Shown one piece after another: positions 38,421 to 50,532 of a stretch of DNA of 64,000 nucleotides. The stretch spans positions 17,380,001 to 17,444,000 of the forward strand of contig OV050033.1 in the NCBI GenBank assembly GCA_920105625.2. The letters are read 5' to 3'. The stretch comes from Clusia tigrina. Lineage: Eukaryota > Arthropoda > Insecta > Diptera > Clusiidae. The position numbers were made by a program, and so were the translations under genes. Every line of letters begins with the position of its first letter. Position 1 is the stretch's first letter. Below the pieces are notes generated by a model. It worked only from the letters and a program-made list of their open reading frames with translations. It was not told the origin of the DNA and did no database searches.

Positions 38421-40980
38421 GCCAACGGGAAAGCCAAAGCTGTCGTCAATTAAAAGGAAATTAAACAATTGCGGTTAAATGCTGTCGACACAAAAAGGGG
38501 CACACAACATTTTCATTAAGTTAGCGTGCGCCAGTCTGACATGAAAGTTTACTTAGGGGATGCTTGGGGAAATCGCTGAGAAAATTTGCAATTATGAGTT
38601 GATATTTATCGTCTGGAAATCTGATTATCACAAGTGCAGGGGAGCCGCCAACAACACAGATGTTTCAGTCAATATCATGCAAACGAGTTCTTTAGTTCTG
38701 AACCTCACAGAAATCCCAACAGTCACCTTGCTAATAACTGGCAGTCAGGCTACAAGAATGCATACAACACTTTCTTTAACCTGAATTCTGCCTAAAAGTA
38801 TGCTAACTTCAAGTGGTCCTTTTGATAAACTGATAAACCGACATAAACTAAAGTTGAGCCTATAAAACAAAACATTAAAACACGCCCCTGGCAAGAACAA
38901 ATACCTCCAAAGCTATATACGACTATTCCGATGGTGGAGCAATTAAAATAATCCTCCTTATATCAACAAAATGCGAACATTTTGTCACTCAATGAACCCT
39001 CTAAAGACCCGCTGGGAGGGGACGGACATGTGTGAGGGAGTGTTTGTCAATAAGGAAACGTGAAAACGAAACTGTTGATTGCCTTCGCAAGTTGTTTGTG
39101 TAGGTGCTGTGCATGTGACGTGGCCAAGTGAAACTTTTCGCACATAAATAAAGGAAGCAGCGAAAAGTTTGAAAACATTTCCAAAGTTTTGCCCTCGATT
39201 TAGTGCAGCCAGACAACCTTTTCAGCCCCACTCAATATCTTTGCCTTTTTTCTGACTTCGATTTACTACCGCGTATATTGCCAATGTGTGCTGCTGCTGC
39301 TGTGTCCTTTTTCCTGGCGTTCCTTTTGTCACTCTCAAATATTTGCTTTATTTCACAGCACAAGTTTTCACACTCTGACAACTGCACATTGGAGTACCCA
39401 TGGCAATTGTCCACAAAAGCCGTGCAAGTGCTTCAATTGTAACTGATATTTCTTGCACCCCACCGCCTCGTTCCAATTTAAATTCTATCCCACTCCTTGT
39501 TTAGCACGAGCCCACACGCCATCTCCTCAGCAGACACACCCGACCAGACCAGCATCAATTCTAATCCTCTGCGAGACATGTGCTGGCGGCACCGATTCCG
39601 TCTGTCGGTCTTCGATGGTTCGGTAATATTTTTCCCACTGTCGCTTGTGTATTTCAATCACATCAATTGTGCAGAGTACTCTGATTTGATTTTGAATTAG
39701 AAAATCAATATTTTCCCTCCTGCTTACAAGTATTTTTATAACATTTCCATTTCGATGGCGTAAGTCTGCGTCTCAGTTGTGAGAGATTTCCATATTGATA
39801 AATCAAGGAGCGACGGAGACCGGTTGACGCACATGTCAGGCATAAATTTAACCAGAATCAGAAGGGACCTGTTTGCGTACGAGTATATTAAATTGCATAA
39901 GGATTTTTTATTTCCACCACACGTACAAAGAGAGGAATGTGATATCGAAGTACAAAGGTCAAAGACATGATTGGCTTTACTTACACAAACGCTGCTTCAA
40001 TGTTAAAGACCACTTCAGCTGAGACTTACCTGGAACGAAAAGAAGAATTTATTATATGATGTCATATACAAATTTAAATGTTTAATGACAATAAATAATA
40101 ATAAATTACAATTATATTATTCTATAAAGTCTTTCAATCTGGTACGAATATCATCAAAAATCGTTGAGTGTAGAATTGTAAAAACTGTTCACGAAGAATA
40201 CTAATCAGGGAGAATATTTAATTCTGCATTGTGAGGACTCCTGTGACATTCGAGCAGATGTTGTAGACCCCACTTTTGCTTCATACCCTCAAATTTTGTA
40301 CACGTTTCGCATAAGAAGCGATGTTAAAAGTGGAGGCTGGTGTTAAAGAAGGCTCTCTTGCGCTCACCTAAGCTTACTATATCCATGAAGATGATTCTTA
40401 CCTTCATAGACCAAAATTATTAAAGCATTTTGAGTGAGTTCATTAAAATATTATTGTCCACCACACCCAGTTTTGCAGGTTACTGCCAAAGGATTTTATT
40501 TAACTTCAAAACGTTAAAGGCAACGATTAAATTTAAGTATAACCCAGCATCACACATGGCCATAAAAATGCATTTATGGCTTCATTTTATGCGCGCAGAG
40601 AAATCGGAAGCCTTTGATGCTGCAGAGATTTTTTTATGGATTTACACAAAGCGACTGAAATGGTGCGCGAAATGATGATTTCGAAAGGCGTTTAATTGCG
40701 CTCCAAATATCAAAAATAAACCAAAAAATTAATGAATGATAAAAATTAAAGAAGGAGAAAAATAAATAAATATTAAATTTATCCGTGGTAATATTCATTG
40801 AAATTTGTGTATACAGCAAAATACCAAAGCAGTGTCCTACTGGATGCTCAAACAGCTGAGACGCGGATTTACTCAGTATCAATTTTACGAATTATTATTA
40901 TAAAGTACTCAGTGGAGAGTGGGTGGGGCGTCATGTTGAAGTAAGCGAAGAAAAACAAACAAACACAAATCTATTGAACA
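38421..40980. other. Unassigned sequence
   Basis: No gene or mobile element is recognised. A CTG run lies near 39290. Frames at 39001-39442 overlap on opposite strands; 39779-39970 and 40430-40882 have no motif. Confidence 0.35.
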
Positions 40981-41155
40981 TGCGGTCTAGTGCTCAGCAT
41001 GCTAGCCTCAAACTATCCCAGACATGGCCTCGAAAACTTATCTTTTAAAATCTTTTTATCTTCCAGTCGAAGAGCTTAGTTGCCAGCACTCCATTCCCCA
41101 AAAGCTTTGCACATATAATTAATTATGATGTACAATATCATTACAATCATACTGT
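40981..41155 (+). mobile_element. tRNA-derived SINE copy, diverged, head partly deleted
   Basis: GCGGTCTAGTGCTCAGCATG and CTAGCCTCA correspond to the A-box half of the SINE at 50302; the B-box region is deleted; then GACATGGCCT, TTTAAAATCTTTTTATCTTC, GTCGAAGAGCTTAGTTGCCA, CACTCCATTCCCC and TTTGCACATATAATTA match the SINE body in order. It ends in an AT-rich tail directly beside a LINE remnant. Confidence 0.7.
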
Positions 41156-41159
41156 TGGA

Positions 41160-42760
41160 TAGGCTGTAGACCACCATTGTTCCGTTTAGTAGGAAAATAT
41201 CCTAGAAGAAAGGTTTCATATATGGACCTATTCTTCCAAATGGTACGCAGGTCGATATTAGCTCTGAGACCAAACACCTCGGAGTAATTTTCGACAAAAA
41301 GTTATGGTGGAAAGCTCATCTGACATTGCTTAATGATATGCAGAAGGTTTGCCGGTAAATCTTTGGGATGTAACCCAAAAATCGTTCGTTGGATGTATAC
41401 CATGATGGTGAGACCAATCATCACTTTTGTTTCTGCAGTCTGTTCAAATAGAGTCAGACTTAAGACAGCGAAATCTGCCTTAAGTAAAGTACAACGCCTT
41501 GTCTGTCTTGTCATCACTGGATTCACTGCCAAACGGCAGCAATGGAAGTTACGCTAGATCTAACACCCTTGCATATAGTAATACAAGACTCTGCTAGGAA
41601 ATCTCTTAGAAAAATAAAAGAAATTATTTCGAGGGATTAGATTACACCCAAACATATGGGGTAACAATTCATCTCAAGAATATGGTATACTATATATAAA
41701 ATCTCTTAAGGATCTTATGCCAACAAAATTAAACTTTGTACACAAATACAGTAAAAGTTGCAAAAAGAATGGAAACGAACTGAAACATTTAAAATTAGAG
41801 AAAACTCCCTCAGAGGGTTCTAACACTATGGACGAAATTGGGGTAAGAGTAATTGGGCCTAGAACCAACTATTCGGAACCAATGGGATCTTTCCCAAGCA
41901 TTTTTCAATGCGGAAATTCACGCTGTTGAAAGATGTGCCTAGTTTATCATTGCCAAAAAGTATCGGGGAACAACATCCTGATATTATTCGATAGTGAAGT
42001 AGCACTGAAAAGTCTAAGGTCACCCTTGGTGAAGTCTAAAGTTGTAGGGGACTGCATTGGGAAACTGAACTCTCCAGGCAGTATCAACAAGCAATTTCTA
42101 CTGTGGGTACCAGGCTAGATAGGAGTAGAGGGAAATGAGAAGGCAGATAGCTTAGCAAGGAAGCCTGCGGCCTCTTAGTTCAACGGCCCAGAACGCTTCT
42201 GTGGACTGTCATCCAACACCATTGCTAGATTGCTGAAGAACTACAGAGATACAAAATAAGTCAAACTTGGAAAAATCTTCCGGGCCTCGGAGTAAATTAA
42301 GAATCATCAGAGGCATTTTAAGCGGATACTGTAGACTATCACAGGAATAAGTTGGATGTATCTTCAGGTGCCATCTGTAGATTCTGTGGAGAAGGTAAAG
42401 AAACTTCACTGCACCTGATCACATACTGCGGACCTTTGGCACATAAAAGACACAGGTGTTTTGAATAATATATCTTAGATAGATAGATAGAAGTGGGTTA
42501 GGCCGGAGAACTGCCGAAGAAGGAAGTCTCCAATCACTCAGGCATTGATGCTCATTATACTGTAAGTCTGAAATAATATTTGTGTGAAGGGGGAGACAGA
42601 GGATTTTGGAAAAGGAGTTACACCTTTTCAAACTTCTTTGTAATATATCTTTTATGAATATATCCTAGATATGAGCAAGATCTTTCAAACTGTTTCCCCC
42701 AAAATATTCCTATCGGAAATTAACCTGACTGAATATCTATAGATGAGATTATCCTCATAT
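41160..42760 (+). pseudogene. Jockey-like LINE ORF2 remnant: RT C-terminal part, RNase H, zinc knuckle
   Basis: Blocks in order, with frame changes between them: KHLGVIFDKKLWWKAHLTLL (C-terminal palm and thumb of reverse transcriptase), KSLGCNPKIVRWMYTMMVRP followed by an IITFVSAVCS stretch, LSKVQRLVCLVITGF, MEVTLDLTPLHIVIQDSA. These are successive conserved blocks after the RT active site in jockey-clade elements. RNase H follows: GVRVIGPRTNYSEP, SIFQ then a damaged AEIHAVER, ILILFDSEVALKSL, and LLWVPG then VEGNEKADSLARK. The end holds CRFCGEGKETSLHLITYC, a C-x2-C-x8-H-x4-C knuckle that is intact. Several stops and frameshifts mean it is dead. It is interrupted by a younger LINE tail at 42477-42640. 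The RT active-site YADD region is absent. The right limit is uncertain. Confidence 0.88.
42466..42651 (-). mobile_element. Nested 164-bp LINE 3' tail with perfect 11-bp target-site duplication
   Basis: TAATATATCTT lies at 42466-42476 and at 42641-42651. The 164 bases between them read on the minus strand: TTTGAAAAGGTGTAACTCC, CAAAATCCTCTGTCTCCCCC, a GTATAATGAGCATCAATGCC block, CTTCTTCGGCAGTTCTCCGG, then CCCACTTCTATCTATCTATC. The same blocks are found at 7946-8100 (minus) and 56635-56770 (plus). The perfect duplication shows this is a complete short insertion, made after the surrounding LINE copy was already in place. A short GATA run forms its 3' tail. Confidence 0.85.
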
Positions 42761-44637
42761 TTAAATAAATATTGGCACGACAATAGATCTTTCACGTAGC
42801 ACCCTTGAATAAATCGAATCTATTTTGCAATCCTTGATGACCCCGATTCCAAAAAATGCTTCCCATCCTTCTATGATTCTTTTCATTGTACTTAATGGCT
42901 CGTTCGTGTGAATTTCGTTGAGACACTTCCTTGTATTGCTATTTATCTACTGTTTAAAATCGTTCGATACTGCACAGCCCTGGGGTCCATGTAAGATATT
43001 CGATAGCGAAAGAGCTGCTGGAATATTCCCAAAGCTTCCAGACGACTTTTACTGGTTTCCATAATAAAATGACTATTATTACTTTTGTAATTAAAGTAGT
43101 TGAAAAGGATAAAAGGTGTCCATATGTGAAAATTAGTTGATAAGAAGGAATGAAATAAGAGATAATAAATGTCGATTACCACATGAAGCTAACTGAGACA
43201 ACCCATTGGAAACTGGTTCTTCTGGTACAGGGTAATTTCCAAAAGACACCAGATTGTATAAGGACTTCCATGGAATTAATGGAGAATATCGTTTTTTATA
43301 CTAGTTCTACTTGACCAGCTGGCTTTTGACTAGACTTCTAGCTTGACTGCTTCAACTAAAACCATACCAGTACAGACAGCTCCAATTTTGCATTGGAATT
43401 ACGTCCTTTGAAAATACCACAAAGCGAAAGTTAAACAACTACGAGTATCATTAGCGAAGCAAATGATTTGTTTTTTCGGAGTATAACATCCGTTTGTTGT
43501 CGTCTGTGCTATGCGACAATGTCCTACAGGCACAACAACTCTTCGCGAAACTTGTTGCAATTTATGTTTGCCGTGGCCTCGAATTGGCAAAGGAGAAATG
43601 TGGACACAGGCAAAATGCGTCAGAGCGTTGCAGTGTGGCAGCAATTTGAATGCTTTCCTGGAAAATGCAGCTATGCACTCAACCGTAATTCTACGGTTAA
43701 AGGAAATCAACCTTTCTGCGGTTAAAGGAAGCAAACATTTGTTGTCAGAGTGTTCAGCGTGGAGAAACTTTCTACAAATTTGGCGCTGATTATTGCACAA
43801 AACTTTACAAATAACATTTGGATTTGTTTATGGCATTAAATTGATAAAAATATTAAAAGTTCTTTAAAATCAAGAACAAATTTAACTGCAATTGTTCCAA
43901 CTTTCTTTTCGTTCTTATATTACGAGTATTTGCACAGTTATCCTTTTCGTACTTTGCACGCTGTAAAGAAATTCTTGGTTTCCTTGTACGGTTTACAATA
44001 AGGATTTTTGTCTAAGCTCAAACAAAGGATTTCTTGTGTACTTTTTTGGAATTTGTTTTTTGTTTTACTTGTGCCTTCTTTCCAACTTCTGAGCACCACG
44101 TATGAAATTCTGCTAGTCTGCAGTTTCAGCAAGGCAATAAAAGGCAATGAAAATTGTACCCTTCAATCTGCGAACGTGCTGACTATCAGCTGGACAACTT
44201 TGGCACAAGATTTGTGATTTTGCTACGAGTAGTGCGGCAACTGCCTCCCAAGTATCTTTTTGTTGGACTTGTTTAGTTTAGTTGAACACATTTGGTGCAA
44301 AGGATAAGGATGTATTTTAGGGCGTATGCCTACTAGTGATCATTTTATTTTAATATGAGTCTTAGTTAGTTTCGATTGTGCTTTTCATATGTGTTTACTA
44401 GGTTTATTCAATGGAAATTTCATACAAGGATTTGTAGAGCAGACTGCATTTGAATTTACTTAAAAGGATTTTGTTCAGAAAATTAGTCCATGCCTTTTAA
44501 TTTGGATTACTGGATAGCGTCATATTAAGATTAAATAGTACCTTAATTTAGCAAGTTCCCTTCTGGGTCTATGCCATATTAATCGACGCAGCTCTCAAGT
44601 CACAACTTTAACTAACTCTTCATATCATCATAGGTTG
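42761..44637. other. Unassigned sequence
   Basis: No gene is supported. A 133-codon minus frame (43399-43800) overlaps two plus frames of 85 and 92 codons in a GC-richer patch and has no domain. Within it ACCGTA and TACGGT form a small inverted repeat around 43682-43697. Confidence 0.35.
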
Positions 44638-44945
44638 GTAGGTAGGTGAGTTTAGTGGCTGCCAAAAAAGCACACTTGAGGGCCATGATTGACCCTTTGT
44701 GATACCGCATGAGACATAAGTCCCTTTCCCTTTCAAAAGTCCACCCATTTGGAGCTTTTTATTAAGTAGTTGATGTAATTTATTTTTTATTTCGAATGTC
44801 TCCTTTAGAGCGGAGCCCCTTCGAGCCACTCATCATCTCTTTCGTTTCCATTGATATCCTTGTGCCCCTGCAGCCATATCAATGTTATATTGAATCGACG
44901 ACCCTGCATTCCCATTCACGTTTAGTCATACAAAGTAACATTTCA
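44638..44945 (-). pseudogene. LINE copy with internal deletion: RNase H joined to C-terminus and 3' UTR
   Basis: On the minus strand it starts RRFNITLIWLQGHKDINGNE, then D-x-E and EGAPL: the GHxDIxGN block of RNase H. The sequence then jumps within about 30 codons to YLIKSSKWVDF and a TGA at 44733-44735, the same C-terminus as INWFIKSSKWQDF at 9397. The zinc-knuckle region, present in the copies at 8686 and 41160, is deleted. The 95-base 3' end (CTTATGTCTCATGCGGTATC, AGGGTCAATCATGG, CTACC) matches 9400-9495 in inverted orientation. The two copies are about 35 kb apart. Confidence 0.85.
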
Positions 44946-47900
44946 TCACAGTACTTGGAACAATTTAATTGACAAAAGAAATGTTTTTGTTCTTTAGAAG
45001 TTTTCTGTTCTTCAGAAAAAGAATCTTGTTCTGGGATTATCAAGAATATTTTATTTTCAATTTCGTTCAGAGTAAATGCAATTTAGATGTATATAAATCC
45101 GAGAAATTATTTGCCGTTCCAGTTGCCTTTGGCACAGTTCTTATTCCTTTTCCTTATTGTCATAAAGTTGTTTATAAGAAAACTTTGCTAACATAGAATC
45201 GAGTTTATCTGCTTCCTTGCCTCAGGTTATAGAAAAAGTTTAGTTGAGCGAAGTAGTTTTTGCAAATGCGAAACTAACTAAACTAAGCTCAATATAAACA
45301 AAGGTGGTTCAGGGCAAATGTTCGAATTAGGAGCATTTGCACATAACCGGAGGGGACAAAGGGATCGATAGCAAAGTAAACACTTAATAGCAAATTACAA
45401 TTTCAGTTCAAGCCATAAATTTATTAAATTATTTCAACGCTCACCCCTGTAAATAGGCAGCCACTTAAATGGGGTCTATTCAGCTCGTGTGACATTTTGC
45501 ATGGAAAATGCAGCGTAAATTGTGTAGATTTATGCAAGCACAGCGCCAAACGTGCCAAAATGTGCACCGTTTGGTAATAATTCACACACCCGGCACTAAT
45601 TTAACACGGTTTTCTTTCTCAGCTCGCGTTTATGGCAAAAACGAGGCAGGAAAAGGCCTCTTGGCGGGACTTTTCGCACTTGAGAGGTGCAGAGTGTGCA
45701 GGAGTGGTGATGAATTATTTCGAGGCGAGCACACGTACACAAGCGAAACTCAAAGAGTCCACGAGGTAGGGGGAAAAATTAAATAATATTTTAAAAAGGA
45801 AAATTCCAGCACACACATGCTTTATACTAAGCGCAGGCAGACATGCTTCGCAACGGAAGTGACAACAGTTCAAATCATAAAAGTGAATTTGAACACCACA
45901 GCGTATACGCAACACTGAATTTAAAACCCATTTTCGTGGCATAAATTCTTTCGAAAGTCCTCTAACAGGTTTATAATATTCACGTAAGCTGCTTCAGGAT
46001 AATTTCACAGTCCTGTGCTCAGCGGGCATGCTGCTTCGCACACAATGCGCGATCAATGTCCACGGGTCGTAAAACAGTTTATGACCCCTCGCAGGATATG
46101 AAACCGCAACGGAACGCAGCGAATGCGCAACTATGCATATTGAGCTGCATTTTATTTTCAATTTACAAAGTGTGCGATGCAATTTCGCACAATGCTCTGA
46201 AGCCACTACAACCGACGACAACAATACGTTAAGCGTTGTTCTTTGACAATGGCGTGCTTGGTTGATAGCATCCTGCTGCGTGAAGCGGTAAAAAAAGTGG
46301 CTGAACGAAAGGAGGAGAGAGCACAACATAAAAATTGTGTAAAATCTAAATTAATCAATTGAAGTGAATTTTCATTTAACAGACTGTTGTCGTCGAGTGG
46401 AATGTGACTTCAGGGATTCAGGATTCGTGGAAACAATTGATAGAAGCACTTAAAAGCTCATAGGTCAGCTGTTGGTGGTTGGTGGAGCCTGGAGCTGGCA
46501 AATACCAAAAAAATGTGAATAAATGTGTGAAATGTTGTTCACTCTGGTATTGGTGCAGGACGATTTTATATGATAACATCAATAGAAACTAGTAAACAGG
46601 AGTTTTTTATGTTCTTATCCTTAAAGGGTGTACTTTTCTAATGTTAAAAATGAGTATAAATATCAAAAGAATTTTTTGAAGTTCAATTTTAAAAAACGGA
46701 AGAGAGTAAAGAAGTCTTCGTTTTGATTTTGTATACCTGAAAAAACTGAATTTCAAGCCACTTAATGTAGATTCTGGTATCGCTAGGTACCATACGGTCT
46801 ATGCGTGGCTTTATGGCAGCCAGGTTAACCTAACCTAATGTAGATCCTTGTGAAATCCTTATCAATAATTCAATATGGGAGAACTGTTACAGGGTTTGCT
46901 AGTTACAGTTTTAAACTATGGCTTTCTAATTCTAGGTCAATTAGTATTGCTGTATAAAAGACTCTTGAAAGTAATCGGCAGGTTGAATGGGCCAGTGGAA
47001 GGTGGTACAAATACCCTTTCTGAAGTCGATTTGGGTGGAATTATCATAAAATGAAAATTAAGTCCTGTTCTTGGTTTTATCACTCTTGAGATTATTTTAA
47101 GTAAAGAAAAAACTGGTCTTTCTTTTATTTCCAGCCAATTAAAAAATTCTGCCACAGTCCTTACATTATTCGTGCTTCTTGGCAGACACTTTTCTGAAAT
47201 TTCTTCGTATTTTCCCAGCCTAATCGAGGAGCCCATCATGTGAGTTCTCCTGACTGGCATCCCAAGGCCATTCTTACGAAATCCCACGGACCTCTGTCCA
47301 AGTGCTTTTCACATACAGACACGTTTCTTCGCATTTGTTTTGCAGCCATGATTTCATTAATATCGCTTACATTTGTAGGTATAATTTGGCGTTGAAATTG
47401 ATAGACAATGATAAGGATGATGCGAGAAGACAATTCGTAGAATCGTTCATAGGTGGGTGCGAACAGTTTGGCACTTAGCCTTGAGCTAAATTGAGATTCG
47501 TCTCGGTTAACGTCTTTTCAATATTCGTTGCGTGTAATGAACAGACATACGTACTCTCTCCTAATCCAAATTGCCACTCACTCATTGCGTTATCGTGGCG
47601 CATCCTTTACGTACAAATATTCGCATGTAATCGAACACTAACTAGTCTCAAATAGCCGCATCGTTAAGCCATACCATCTGTTGCTTTTTTCACAAGGACG
47701 TTCGATCTACTTCCTTATACATTTTGGTGTTACACTTTTATGTATGTGCCACATTTGTCATTTTTTATAAATGTGTCAGTTCTGATTCCGAACCCTATGA
47801 ACAAAATTCCTACAAATACGGGCTGAGCTACAGTCTCATACATGAGAATCTGCTGCTCTCTGTTGCTGTCATAAGATGATAAATGTCCAGAATGGAGCAA

Positions 47901-50290
47901 TTCGGCAAAAAGTTTCAAACTCCATATGCAGACTGCTTAAAAATTCCAGTTAAAGTTATCATTGCCAGTGATGCAGCCACAAAAAATGACAGCCAACAAC
48001 GACTCAATTTCCAGGATATGCCGCCGCTCCACCACGCTTTGCGTGAAGGATGATTTGTGTGTCCTTGTCAATATTGTTTCATTTCAATTGCAAATTCATT
48101 TTGCGTGAGCAAATTTCTCAATATCCTTGCGTCCGTCCAGCCGACAGGAAATAGTTCCAATATTGACTGTGCAACGGCGTAAAAACTAAACTAAATTTTT
48201 TCGCGAGTGACGTGCACAAATTTGCTTTATGGTTACGGGTCAAATGGGCTCCTGTGGCAGTCCATATTTTATAGTTTAGCTTGGTGGCTGCTCTGCAATC
48301 AGCCAAACGTGTGGCATGATTTGCTTAACAGATCGTTTATTTCATTTTGTGATGTAATTGTGAGGGGTGTGACTGAATACGACTTTGGTGAAAAGCTACG
48401 ATTGCATATTTGAAGTCAGCCGAGGTAGGAGTTGGCTTCAGAATAGTGAAACTATTCATAATATATATTCTTTGTCTGTATGAGGTTCATGTTATAAGTG
48501 TGATGTGTCAGAATGATTATACCTCAGTTTATCATGTGTTGAAGCCTTTGAGCCTGTGAGAAATAGTAAGTGCGTCCATTAACACGAGGGGAAGGAAGGT
48601 GCGATTATGTTAGAGACTCCTTACCTTACTACCAGAGCTTTGAATTATAATCCATATTCCAAAGCTTCCTGCTAATATAGCACCATTTGATTTAAGTTTC
48701 ATAGCAAATTTAAGCGGGGCCCTCACAATTCCAATCAGGAAAGTTCCCCAAGTTGAAAACGGTCTTTGTTAATTATATTGAGGCAAATAAACTTTGGCAT
48801 AAATCGAATAAATAATAGGAGCGAAAACTTTTGTCATTAGGGAAATAATTACAAAAGCCTCAGCGACAATAACATTAGCACACACACCCACACTTCTAAC
48901 CACAATTCCAGCCACCCACGCTGCCACCCACACTACCAGCCACATTCTGCCACACTAGTCACTTAAATGCATTAACAAGGCAGTTACAAGCAGAGCGCCA
49001 CAAAGTCAAACAATGAACACTTTGTGGGAAAGTTATTATTGTCAATATTGTTGTTACCAATGGTGTTGTTGCTGCTGCGGTTGTTGTTGCTGTTGGTGTG
49101 CTTATTGAAGAGACAAATAGCACAAAATGATAAGAGGTACAAATTTCGATGAATTTCAATCAGAAGACAGAAGCCGAAGCAAGTGCGGTATGAGTCTACA
49201 AGGTGCTTGAATAGTTGTCAAGATTTAGAGTAGGAGTGTAGTACCAGCAACAAAACTAACCGTATTTATTCTGCCCCGTTACCCTGGAAAAGCTCTTGTG
49301 TCAATTTGTCAAAACAATTAAAAATTTTGCGATTTTGTTTAACATTTTCCTCCCCTTCAAAAACGCCAACTGAAAACTTTTGTGAAATTTTACTTCGCTC
49401 TTTGCCCGTTGGCACTTGGCCCCACGTCGCTGCTCTACATTTACATAAATTTCATATTTTTAATATAATTACGCCAGAGGAGCAAGGAAACCGAACAACA
49501 TTTCTAGCCGAGCAAACAAAGGACCAGAGTGAGGTCTGCAATTGTGCGACAATTGCACAGTTCAACACCGACGGACTGAGGAAGAGTTGCTGGGAGGCTC
49601 TGTCAGGTTCGTTGCGAAGCTGCAGGACGCTTTCGTTATTTGAATTGCCCGACAGCGTTGCTTTTATTTGCGACACAACTGGCTCAGAGTGGTGACCTTT
49701 GACCCGAGATGCTGTGTTATCAACAATTACGCTAAGTGTTGCTCTGTGAGTGTGAACGACATGTTGAAGTAATGATTCTAATATCATGGACTATGAATTA
49801 TCGTCGTTTGTCTCTTGTTGAACAGACTGTTTATATAAAGACATCCAAGATGAGATTGAAGACAACCTTCGAAAGTGTTAGGCTTGGCATGTTGGTGGTT
49901 TCATCGGACTTTCTTTTTTCTAATATGAAGCTGGGATCTTGTGCCATTGTCAGTGGAGCTGGTTACCAAAGGATACTCACTAACTTTGTAAAAATATACT
50001 TAGCAACCGAACTGGCAATTATGTGCTTACAATAATGTATGAAACAAGTTATTTTTCTGGGCAAAATTCTGGAGTTAATTCAAGGACCAGATCGGCTTTA
50101 ACATCATCTCTGAATAGGTACCAGTCAAGGGGTCACCAATTTAAAGTCACAGGAATATATCTATCATGACGATTTACGCTGTTGAAAATAATATTGTTGG
50201 GATTATTCGAGGCCTTAATTGCTCTAAAAAGGACCTTCAGAATTGTTTATGAAGGTGTGGGGGTGGTTCTGATGATTAGTCTGTAGAAAT
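44946..50290. other. Long, mostly unique sequence
   Basis: No supported gene. GC-richer islands lie at 45500-46330 and 49420-49700 with overlapping frames on both strands. Two minus frames that meet at 47236-47287 (46937-47287, 116 codons; 47236-47433, 65 codons) are the most coding-like and are noted as a finding. A GTTAACCTAACCTAA motif lies near 46823. A C-rich CCACCCACAC-type stretch lies at 48880-48960, and a GTTGTTGCTGCTG-type run near 49050-49100. Confidence 0.35.
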
Positions 50291-50489
50291 AGAGCACTAT
50301 CTTAGCCGCCCTCTGTGGTCTATTGGTAAGCATACTAGACTCACACCCCGAGGGTCGCAGGTTCAAATCCTGTCATGGGCTTGGTCTCCAAAATGCTTCT
50401 TTCTATAAAATACTTTTCTCTTCGAGCCGAAGGCCTCTGTAGCTAGTACTCATTTCCCCAACACCTTGCACTCATAATTATGGTGTAAG

Positions 50490-50522
<33 letters not shown>

Positions 50523-50532
50523 GAGCACTGTC
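50291..50532 (+). mobile_element. Intact tRNA-derived SINE with 11-bp target-site duplication
   Basis: AGAGCACTATC (50291-50301) and AGAGCACTGTC (50522-50532) flank an insert of about 220 bases. The head (50302-50382) is tRNA-like, with an A box TGGTCTATTGG at 50316-50326 and a B box GGTTCAAATCC at 50360-50370, the two parts of an internal RNA polymerase III promoter. The body reads GGTCTCCAAAATGCTTC, CTTCGAGCCGAAGGCCTCTG, TAGCTAGTACTCATTTCCCC, ACACCTTGCACTCATAATTA. The tail is a perfect ATA repeat (50491-50521). SINEs are copied by LINE machinery in trans; the simple-repeat tail fits this. Copies of the family lie at 8150-8309 and 40981-41155. The best-matching tRNA could not be named. Confidence 0.9.
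50491..50521. repeat. (ATA)n microsatellite, SINE tail
   Basis: About ten perfect ATA units forming the 3' tail of the SINE at 50302. Confidence 0.93.

Noticed and set aside
43399..43800. 133-codon minus frame as a gene
   Set aside because: Overlapped by two plus frames of 85 and 92 codons, no domain, and a length expected by chance in 64 kb.
50302..50382. A functional tRNA gene
   Set aside because: The A and B boxes are present, but an acceptor stem and a clear anticodon arm cannot be built, and the sequence continues into a SINE body with target-site duplications.
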